DNA of 64,000 nt from Liolophura sinensis (taxonomy: Eukaryota; Mollusca; Polyplacophora; Chitonida; Chitonidae): assembly GCF_032854445.1 (NCBI RefSeq), contig NC_088295.1:94421805-94485804 (forward strand), given 5' to 3'. A program made the position numbers and the translations under genes. The notes below the pieces were generated by a model, which worked only from the letters and a program-made list of their open reading frames with translations, was not told where the DNA came from and did no database searches. Positions 46,101 through 58,100 of this stretch are shown piece by piece (the stretch's first letter is position 1; each line of letters opens with the position of its first letter).

Positions 46101-49100
46101 CAGCATAGGCGCATGGTGGAGGTACAGTATATGCGCATGATGGAGGTACAATATAGCCGCATGATGGAGGTACAGCATAGGCGCATGATGGAGGTACAGT
46201 ATATAGGCATGATGGAGGTACAGCATAGGCGCATGGTGGAGGTACAGTATATGCGCATGATGGAGGTACAGCATAGGCGCATGATGGAGGTACAGTATAT
46301 GCGCATGATGGAGGTACAATATAGCCGCATGATGGAGGTACAATATAGCCGCATGATGGAGGTACAGCATAGGCGCATGATGGAGGTACAGTATATGCGC
46401 ATGATGGAGGTACAGCATAGGCGCATGATGGAGGTACAGTATATGCGCATGATGGAGGTACAATATATCCGCATGATGGAGGTACAATATAGCCGCATGA
46501 TGGAGGTACAGCATAGGCGCATGATGGAGGTACAGTATATGCGCATGATGGAGGTACAGCATAGGCGCATGGTGGAGGTACTGTATAGGCCTGTATGAGA
46601 TAGCTTCACGCCTGTAGTCGGTCCAAACATAGCTCAGAGTGTATTTTTTCCCTCTACATGTTACACGATTTCTATCAACAAATCGTCTCTTTCATTAGCT
46701 GTCCTTCATCTCAGCGGAAACAGAAAAAAACAGCATAACTGAGGGTTTGTGTGATGACAGGTGATCTGTGCTATGTACGGTTATACACAGGTGAATGTAT
46801 CCTCTCCTCTGCATTTGGTGCCCTCCTCCTGCTGCATTGTACTGTCCATAGTATTTATGAACGTGTTTAAATGCTGGGCACGTAGCTATTTACCTATATC
46901 TACAGATAACACATAACGAGCCAGTGAAGCACAGTTTATAATGCGCAGGTTCGCTACACTGTAGCAACCTACAAAATTAGGCATATATGATGGATGTGTG
47001 TACACAGTTATGTGTTTAAGAGCCAAGGTTACACAGACTGTGACGAGCATTAATCCCTTGACGTAATACGGACGTTCGGACAGCGTGTGATGTAATCTGT
47101 CCGTGACGTCATATTAAACCCCAGCTGGTTTGGTGCAGTTTCATGTTACTAAGTTTCATCAGGTGTTCTTGGCTCTACTTTTAAGCGGTTGGCCTAACTG
47201 GTTTCCTTGTAACTGCGTAAAATATATATATAAATTTCCGCTAGGAGACGCCTGTCGTGTTGTATTCATGTAGGGTTTATTTGTTCGCGCGGACCGCACA
47301 GAGCGCTAACGAGCTGGGCGCATCCAGTGTGGCCGAAGATAACACTGTAGTGTCGGGATAAAAGTTCGATTTGTTCAGTGTTCTGCCAGGTACACAAATC
47401 CTGCTGAAGGTACACACTCAGCTCAGTTGACCTCACCTGGATTGTCTTACATCGGATCCCCCAAAAAACTATGTGGGTCACAACACAGCCTGTACCGGTC
47501 AATTAACAAAGTGAAATAGGTTATGAAGCGAGGCATAATAAACAGCCCGGAAGTGAATGGAAGCTAGAAGCTAGTGAAAACCGGTTAAGTGATCCACAGG
47601 TGAGAGTGCTGGGCCGTGAGAATGAGGGTAGGGGGACCCTATCCTACCTGAGAAATGTCACCGCTAATCCAGTTACAAATACCTACATGTACATAATACG
47701 ACACCCTAAGGCAGGGCCAAAGTATGTGTCTCTGGTTTGAAGATTTCAGGTTTTAACCTACCGTACTGTACACATTTTGAGCTTAAGGTCCCTCTCACTT
47801 CTCTGACAGACACTGTACAGCTCTTCTATAACCAATATAACAAGACAGCGAAAGTTTAAATCGATCTTATCATTTACTATTTTGTTTTTATCGGTGTTTA
47901 ACGTGAATCTCTGGAGTTTTCTTTTTGTACGATTGTAGTTAGTGTACGGAAGAAGTCGGAATCCACCATTCGTCTATCAATGTAATCTGATTTGACATAT
48001 TTCCACCATTAGTACATCAGTGATACATTAGACTGTTCCGTTCACACGCCGATGTCTATACTGATATGTCAGACTGTTCCGTTCATACGCCAATGTCTAT
48101 ACTGATATGTCATACTGTTCCGTTCATACGCCTATGTCTATACTGACAAGTCAGACTGTTCCGTTCATACGCCTATGTCTATACTGATATGCCAGACTAT
48201 TCCGTTCATACGCCAGTGTCTACACTGATATGTTAGACAGTTCCGTTCATACGCCTCTGTCTATACTGATATGTCAGACTGTTCAGTTCATACGCCGATG
48301 TATATTCTGACATATCAGACTGTTCCGTTCATACATCGATGTATATATTGACATGTCAGAATGTTCCGTTCATACGCCGATATCTATACTGATATATTAG
48401 ACTGTTCAGTTCATACGCCTATGTCTATACTGATATGTCAGATTGTTCCGTTCATACGCCGATGTCTATACTGATATGTCAGATTGTTCCGTTCATACTG
48501 TTTCTGCACCGATGTATGTATTGTCATACTGTTCCGTTCATACGCCAATGTCTATACTGATATGTCGGACTGTTCCGTTCATACGCCGATGTCTGTACTC
48601 ACAAGTACAGCTCACATGTGAAACTATCCGTCCACATGCCAATGTGTTCACTGATATATCAAACTGTTCTGCTCTGATGTAGGCCAATATACCGATATGT
48701 CAGAATGTTCCGTTCATACGCTGATGTAGGCCCATATACTTATTTGTCAGAATCTTCCGTTCATACGCCGATGTTTTTACTCATATGTCAGACTGTTCTG
48801 TTCATACGAGGACGTAGGCCTATATACTGATTTGTCAGACTCTTCCGTCCATACACCGGCGTGCTTACTGATATGTCAGATTGTTCGTTCATACGCCGAT
48901 GTAGGCCCATATACTGATTTGTCAGACCCTTTCATTCATACGCCGATGTTTTCACTGATATGTCAGTTTGTTCCATTCATACGCTGATGTAGGCCCATAT
49001 ACTGATTTGTCAAACTCTTCCGTTCATACGTCGATGTCTATACTGATATGTCAGACACTTTCCGTTCATACGCCGATCTAGGCCTATGTACTGATATTTT

Positions 49101-52100
49101 TAGACTCTTCCGTTCATACGCTGATGTGTTTACGGATATGTCAGACTGTTCCGTTCATACGCCGGTGTAGGCCTATATACTGATTTGTCAGACTCTTCCG
49201 TTCATACGCCGATGTTTTTACTCATATGTCAGACAGTTCTGTTCATAAGCCGATATAGGCCCATATACTGATATGTCAGAATGTTCCGTTCATACGCCGA
49301 TATAGGCCCATATACTGATTTGTCATACTCTTACATTCATACGCCGATGTTTTCACCGATATGTCGGACTTATCTGTTCATACGCCGCATTAGGCCCATA
49401 TACTGATTTGTCAGACTTTTCCGTTCATACGTCGATGTCTATACTGATATGTGAGACACATTCCGTTCATACGTCGATGTAGGCCTATGTACTGATACTT
49501 TTAAACTCTTCCGTTCATACGCTGATGTGTTTACGGATATGTCAGACTGTTCCGTTCATACGCCGATGTAGGCCTATATACCGATATGTCAGACTATTTC
49601 GACAAGTCTGACACAAAGTAAATGTGCAGATAGTTGCACTCAAGCATCGCATCGCAGCAAATTGCAGCATTTTTTTCGTTAGACTCATAACTAGTTTTTA
49701 TGTGGAGTGGTGGAACAGTTGTGTATGAAGATTTGCCTAACACAGATTGGTTACATGCGTAATGAGGCTCGAATAGTTTATAGGTCTGTCCAATCTCTCT
49801 CCGCCTCTGCGGTGCCGGTACATATGGTTTTCTTCGAGATAAGCCTACATATTGTTTCCTCCGAGATAGGTCTACATATGGTTTCCTCAGAGATAGGCCT
49901 ACATATGGTTTCCTCAGAGATAGGCCTACATATGGTTTCCTCCAAGATAGGCCTACATGTGGTAGATTCTTGTCAAGTAGGCAGTATGGTGAGGATGGTG
50001 CTGTGGCATTAGGGACCGTCTGCCCTGGGGATGTGGTCTTCAGGTCGGACTCACTGTCTCCCACTCTCACACTCTCACCCTCAGACTCTCCCGTATTGGC
50101 TGGCGTGTGTATTTGCATTTGGTTTGATCAACGATATATCGTATGTTTATTCGAAAAATCATGATCGTGTTTATACACGCGGGAAGGCTGAGGACTAGGA
50201 GAAAAATCTCAGTCTCCTCCCGTTATCATTGCTCAGATTCTAAGGACTCTCATTGATCGCATATCAACTGGAGATTCCCTTGAGCAAATATTGACATATT
50301 CTGATTGTCCACTTCATGCGTGTTTGCATTTCGTAATAATTTAATAAGCCGGTAAGGGTCGCTGACGTCACAGGCTGACGTCACAGGCTAAGCCACTTGT
50401 CTTGCGTAAGCTTTTGCACATTTCGGCATGTTCCTTCCTGCTATACTTCAGGTTATCTGCATATCTGTAAAGGTCATGACAATCAGCTGGATTTGTGGAT
50501 GTCTTTTATCATGACATTCTCATGTGTATCTCTGCCTGCTATCCTTCATCATGTCTGCATATCTATAGAGGTCGTGACAATCATCTGGGTTTGTGGATGT
50601 CTGTTATCGTGACATTCCCATGTGTATCCCTGCCTGCTATCCTTCATCATGTCTGCATATCTACAGAGGCCGTGATAATCATCTGGGTTTGTGGATGTCT
50701 GTTATCGTGACATTCTCATGTGTATCCCTGCCTGCTATCCTTCATCATGTCTGCATATCTACAGAGGTCGTGATAATGAGCTGGGTTAGTGTATGTCTGT
50801 TATCATGACATTCCCATGTGTATCCCTGCCTGCTATCCTTCATCATGTCTGCATATCTTTAGAGGTTGTGATAATCCGCTGGGTTAGTGTATGTCTGTTA
50901 TCATGATATTCCCATGTGTATCTCTGCCTGCTATCCTTCATCATGTCTGCATATCTATAGAGGTCATGATAATCAGCTGGGTTTGTGGATGTCTGTTATT
51001 GTGACATTCCCATGTGTATCTCTGCCTGCTATCCTTCATCATGTCTGCATGTCTACAGAGGCCGTGACAATCATCTGGGTTTGTGGATGTCTGTTATCGT
51101 GACATTCCCATGTGTATCCCTGCCTGCTATCCTTCATCATGTCTGCATGTCTACAGAGTTTGTGATAATCAACTGGGTTTGCGGATGTATGTTATCGTGA
51201 CATTCCCATGTGTATCCCTGCCTGCTATCCTTCATCATGTCTGCATATCTACAGAGGTCGTGATAATCAGCTGGGTTTGCGGATGTATGTTATCGTGACA
51301 TTTGCATGTGTATCTCTGCTTGCTATCCTTCATCATGTCTGCATATCTACAGAGGTCGTGATAATCAGCTGGGTTTGCGGATGTCTGTTATCGTGACATT
51401 CCCATGTGTATCCCTGCCTGCTATCCTTCATCATGTCTGCATATCTATAGAGGTCATGATAATCAACTGGGTTTCTGGATGTCTGTTATCATGACATTCC
51501 CATGTGTATCTCTGCCTGCTATCCTTCATGATGTCTGCATATCTACAGAGGTCGTGATAATCATCTGGGTTTGTGGATGTCTGTTATCGTGACATTCCCA
51601 TGTGTATCTCTGCTTGCTATCCTTCATGATGTCTGCATATTTACAGAGGTCGTGATAATCAACTGGGTTTGTGGATGTCTGTTATCGTTACATTCCCATG
51701 TGTATCCCTGCCTGCTATCCTTCCGGATGTCTGTATATTTATAAGACAATCAACTGACTTGGTTTTTATCTGTTATGAGATCCCATGTATATCTTTTCTT
51801 ATCTATCAGGTTGTCTAAATTTATAGGATAATCAGCTGGGTTTGTGCCTGTGTGTAATATCCCTTGTGTATCCTGTCTTGATATCCTGTATGTATGTGTA
51901 GATTATAATGAACTTGTGCGGATGTGTTATCACCATATCCCATGTATATCCCTTCATGTTATCCTTAATTCAAATTGCTGGGTGCGGGTTTACCTTTTTT
52001 AACTACATCCCTAGTATATTCCTTACTCTTGGTATTGTGCAGGGTTTTGGGAACCAGGAGCGATAAGTCTGGCATTATGAAGGTCCAGTATATCCTCTTG

Positions 52101-55100
52101 TGGTATCCATCAGACTGTTGAGTGTGGGTTTGTCTGTTAACAAGATATCCTATCTAGCATTCAACGTGTAATTGGACGCTGAGTACTTACAGGGGATATC
52201 GTCCTCTTTAAGAGAGGGCACCTAGAACAGAAATCACTTTGCTAAGACTGCGGTACTAAAAGTCTCATACATGTGCCACGAAGAAATACTCAAGCTCTTC
52301 CTCTTACCGTACTCTTCTCATTATAGTCGGCTATCGTTAAACGTGAATCAAACGAATCTATCTTGATGTTGAAAAAAAGTAAACTGAAATAGCGTGAGGG
52401 ATGTCCTTTTTTATGCTCGCTCAATCAGTGCAGTAAATCAGAAAGCTTTAACCGAATCCACTGAGATAAACTGCTTTGCCAGCGTCCCAGATAAACCCTG
52501 TCGATAACCTTCCGTCACGGGAGATTCCAGCGGTATGTCTCTGCCTCCTCTACCGTTAAAGCTGGCGGCTAAACAGCTCTTGGTGGTCGTCTTATTTAAT
52601 TTCCCAATTTTAACATAACGGTATTATTATGTGACAGTGAGATAATTTGGCGTGACCTGTTAATTTAACGGTTACCGTGAATTCGATGAAGTTTGAGCTG
52701 AGCTTTGATTGGGAACCGGAGGAAAACTTCCCTCCGATCGATGCGAATTGCTGCCTTGATTTTACAAACCTTAATGTCTCCTGATAAAATCTTTCCAGCT
52801 GCCTTTTCGCGACCGGTGCGTCCAGACATTTTGGTGTATTTCCAGAATTTCCAATACTCAAAGGTCAGGCTGTTGGGACAAATTACTATGGATTGAAGAT
52901 GGGAGGTGCTCTGCTGCCATAGGTCTGTGTTAAAGGTCTAGTGTTGAAGATCAGTTAGGGTAGATCGGAACCGGGAGTGATGGGTCTGAGCGCCACCCCA
53001 GGGTGACAGTTTACACTCCCTGTTAGATTGTTAGCTTTGATACGGCCACATCCAATATTCCCACTCGATTGTTATCCTCCCCAAACTCATCTGGACCATA
53101 ATGGTCATGGATGAACCGCAGCTATCAGGAAGTGTCAGCTCAGTTTGTAGTCTTGCCAAGACCATCGGCTATCCGCAAGCCGTTTTTATTTGACTTGTCG
53201 ACATGACAGATTTATTTGGTGGACATGTTGGTGTGTATACCTTCATGTTCACTGGCGTAACCAGCTTGCCTTCTCAACATTTACATACGTCTTTCTTTCG
53301 TATTCAAACATGCTTTTGAACAATCATCGTTTTTGTGTGCTACAACAAGTACCCAGTCCCTGGGTATATGATAATTCATATGTTTCATTTCCTGGCTCCT
53401 AAGGGTCTGATAGCAATCTAATAAATCTGTCGATTTGCATAGCCTGGTGATCTTTGGCAGATGAGGATGGCAATTCAGCAGTGGCAGTCATAAGGGCGAA
53501 GCCAGCCTGTCTCCGACCCCCTGACAAACATCGGGGTTGGTCAGACCCGTATCTCCAGGGGTCGGTACTTGACCCACGGGCCACAGGCAAATATGACAGG
53601 CAGCAACTACCCGATCAATCGAAACATTTCCTATCTGATTGCTGCCATTTTTTCACAAGGCAGGAAATCAAGTTGTAATAGGAAGTGGATCTTGTCTGTT
53701 TGCGGATTGAGTTTTTACTGCGACAGGTTTGCAGCTTCTTCATCAATATTCAGCTCTTTATTGGATAGTGACAGGAAGGTGAGATGTGTGGCGCTTTCAT
53801 GACAGGATGCGTACCGTGTGAGGATATGACGTAAGCAGTGAAGACGGGCAGCACGGTATAAGGTGTTCTGTGTGGAAGATGGGTCGAGGTATAGCTTAGT
53901 GTGAGAATAAAGTGTAAAGACAAAGTCCACTCGTCGGTCTTGTCACGTGTAGATATGTAGAATACAAGCTCGTAAAGACAAAGTCCACTCTTCGGTCTTG
54001 TCACGTGTAGATATGTAGAATACAAGCTCGTAGAGACAAAGTCCACTCTTCGGTCTTGTCACGTGTAGATATGTAGAATACAAGCTGGTAAATACAACGT
54101 CCACTCCGCATATCGCCTTCAGTTAGGATCTGGAGACTTCCAGATCTGAGACCTGTAAGGTGACCTCTGAAGGTTAACCAGTCACACGGATGTGGGTCTC
54201 GCTTAAAGAGGTCAATGAACAAACCTTGGACATTGATGATGTCAGATCTACATGGAGCGAGGGCGGGTTCTCTGTGCTTGTCAGGAGGCGACATGCTATG
54301 TGAGGTGACGTGGTACTATGTAGAGGAGACAATGATGGAGAGTCTACCAGACTTATCCTGAACAAGAGTTCCAGCCACATAGATGGCTGTAATGACCTCA
54401 CCAAGTGGATCAAATCAAACGGCTTTGATGTTGTCCATTTTCAGGCAAAAAAAATTCCACTGCGGCTTGTAAATAGGAAATCGGAGAATTTCCTGGCTGG
54501 ACGATAAGAGAATTACTTTTGGTAAATCAATGATAACCCGCCTTAGATCTGCGGAGGGAACAAATTGAGCTTGAGAATAAGATGACGGCAAGAGGCCAAA
54601 ATAAAGACGGAGAAAACTGAAATGTGTTTACTGGCTGATCTGGCGGATTTGCTTAGAATTGACTTTTTCCTCGGCTCTCAGTTCTGAAGATAAACAAACA
54701 CAGTTTTTGATGAAGCCGTCATAGTGGTATGTGTCAGATGGAGTACAGATTGGGCTGTTTTACCCACGGATTGTCCCGTATAAGCCGCTCAAGGAACCCC
54801 AGCGTATTCCGCCCAGCCTGTAATCTAGTCCCCGGCAAATTGGTCGGTCATAAATGGTTTATAGATATTACACGGACGATTCTGGTTTGCAGGGAATACA
54901 CGAATCAAACGTTAGTCCGCTCCACAGAGGCTCAACCGTAGTTATAAGCTTGTAGTAATACGTATTAGGTAAATTAAATATCAACGTCATAATTCCCATC
55001 GACAGCAATGGATTTTTGGTAGACAAAAGTCATATTTCCTCACAAGCTGAGGGTATGGTGGTGCTGGGTCACGAATTACATGTAGATCTAGTCCAACTGG

Positions 55101-58100
55101 TTACAGCGTTTAGCCCGGAGGCCATAACATTTCAAATAATAAGAAACATGGTTGGTGTTCAACCATACATTTAGTTTTGTATTTGTGTGTAATATTTTTC
55201 TCACGCCTGTTAATTAGTCGTTATACTCTCCTAATTATTCCTCTTCCTAATTATCTCCTAATATGCGTGTGTGTATTACGCACGGCAGCATGAGCACGGA
55301 AACAAATGCGAGAACCGATTTCATAACATAGCCTACTATTAAACATGCGTCTGTCACATAGACCTAGTTGTGAGTCAGGAACTGAATTGTATACACAGCC
55401 GCGTATATTCTTCTGAGATGTACAGTACTGTGTATTACTTACTGGAGAATGTCGTGGCTCGGCACACGATCAGCATTCAGACACGGTAACCTTGTGTACA
55501 TCTGTAGTTATAAGCGTTCTCACTTAGACGGTTTTACCACAGAACACGTTCAACATAATCTTTGACACGGGAACCTTGTACACATCTGCAGTTATAAGAG
55601 TCCTCACTAAATTTGTTACATGTTTTCTCAGTGACAAGATACGATAATATATGGTGTCAGTAAAATTCATACTGGGCTCGGATAATATGAGGATTACTGA
55701 CACCATATATTTCCATATCCTATCCCTGAGTAACCATGTACCGTAACTACTTATGTCCCAGCAGATATGTCACACACAGCTGTGCTTGAATATCTTAATG
55801 TTACAACAGACATGTCACACACAAATGTGCTTGGGTATCGTATAGTCAAAACAGGCATGTCACTCACAGTTGAACTGGAATATCTTGATGTCACGCATAA
55901 TTGTGCTGAGTATCTTCATCTCACAGCAGACATGTCACACACAATTGTGCTTGAATATCTTCATGCCAGAGATATGTCGCACACAACTGACCACATCACG
56001 TGACAACCTCACCTGACCCTCTATCCTCCTCTGTTGTAGTGTCCCATTGTGAGGGCGCAGTCCTGGTGCGCGCACCATCTCCCCAGGCGGCCATGGTGGG
56101 TAAAGAGCCGATAGTCGTGGAGTGCCTGTACCGATCCACTGGCAAAGAGATCATCTTAGGTGTCAATGTACACCGCCAACGGTCCTACGAGGCCACCTCC
56201 ACCCTTATAGCTCAAATCCCTAACAAGGATTTTGTTAGTTTACCCCCTACCCTCGTGGACAAGTACCTAATGAACAAGGCTAACGTTAGCATCGAGAGCA
56301 AGGGAGACTTCATATCCGTCCAGATGTCCATCTTCCCGGCTGAGTGTGACGATGAGGGCACGTATGAGTGTGAGGTACAGGTGTATGGGGGACTCACCCC
56401 AAAGAGGCCAAAGATCAAGGTTCACCTGAATGGTAAGATAGCGTGCCGACGTGTATGAGTGTGAGGTACTGGTGTATGGGGGACTCACCCCAAAGAGGCT
56501 AAAGATCAAGGTTCACCTGAACGGTAAGATAGCGTGCCAACGTGTATGAGTGTGAGGTATAGGTGTATGGGGGACTCACCCCAAAGAGGCCAAAGATCAA
56601 GGTTCACCTGAACAGTAAGATAGCGTGCCAACGTGTATGAGTGTGAGGTACAGGTGTATGGTGTGGTGTGGAGGGAGGAGGACTCACCCCCATGAGACTT
56701 AAGATGAAGGTTCATCTGAATAGTGAGGCAGGTAATTCTTTCATGGAGGGAGCATATTGCTCTTTCTCGCACCAATACCAGTGTATACATTTAAAGGCAG
56801 TTAACGGTGGTTTAAGGGAATGGTTTGTTTAAGAGAACTGTTTAGGGGAAGGATTATTTAAGAGAATAGTTGTTTAGCGGAAGGTTTGTTTAAGAGAACG
56901 GTTAATTAGGAGACGGTTTGTGTAAGGGAGCGTTTTTTTTTTATTTTTTTTTTTTAGGGAGGTTTGTTTAAGGGAACGGTTTTTTAAGGGGAGGTTTATT
57001 TAAGGGAGCTGTTGTTTTGGGGGGGAAGGTTTGTGTAAGGGAACGGTTGTATAGGGGAAGGTTAATTTAAGGGAATTGTTGTTTGGAAAGACTTGTTTGA
57101 GGGAACGGTTGTTTAGGGGAAGATATGTTTAAGGGAACGGTTGTTTAGAGGAAAATTTGTTTAAGGGAACGGTTGTTGAGGGAAAGGTTTGCTTAAGGGA
57201 ACTGTTGTTTGGGGAAGGTTTATTTAAGGGAGCTGTTGTAAAGATGAAGATTTGGTTTAGGGGACGATTTTAGGGGAAGATTTGTTTAAGGGAACGGTTG
57301 TTTATGAAAGGTTTTTTTAAGGAAGCGGTTGTTGGGGGAAGGTTTGTTTCAGGGAACAAGTGTTTGGGTGAAGATCTGTTTAAGGGAACGCTTGTTTAGG
57401 CGAAGGCTTGTTTAAGGGAACGCTTGTTTAGGGGAATTTTTGCTTAAGAAAACGGTTGTTTAGGGGAAGGTTTGTTTAAGGAAACGGCTGTTTAGGGGAA
57501 GGTTTGTTTAAGGAAACGGTTGTTAGGGGAAGGTTTGTTGAAGGGAACAGCTGTTTGACACAGCTGCAAAGGGAAGTCTCTGGCCAGCGATATGGATTTT
57601 AATGTTGCGCCGCTGTGCGGTTCTCACACAAATGCCGGACCAACCATAAACAACAATAAACATACCATTCACAGCGCGCTGAACAACGCCGAGGTCACTG
57701 GGGTCACAGTGATGTCAGAACATAAATACTCTGTCCCAACCTTTGTTGCTAAGGATATTTAATACACATGCATTCTTTTCATCTAAAGTGTGTACCAACA
57801 TTATTCTAACCAATACCTGAAACAATTTTATTGATGAATGTTGATTAAATAGTTGAGCGCGAGGACCCTAGTGATGGGGCGAAGTGGCAAGAAGACTACG
57901 AGCGCCGCACAGGCTCAATGGCTAAGCATGCCTGGTGGTGGCAGTGATGTAAAGCGAGCGATTGAGACCGGCACATGGACTGCAAGGAGTACACCAGATA
58001 TGTTCTATAGTAAATTGATTTGCACCTGATGTCTGGTATTATTTATTTGTCAACAAGTGAAAGAAAACTCCGAGTTGTTCAGAAGCCAGTCACATATAGT

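Noticed and set aside
45189-46598. ORFs of 319-457 codons on both strands as possible repeat proteins
   Set aside because: They are translations of a stop-poor 24-bp unit in several frames, lie in an intron, and have no flanking coding sequence.
53399-53680. ORFs on both strands in the intron island
   Set aside because: Overlapping antisense frames without motif or splice support.
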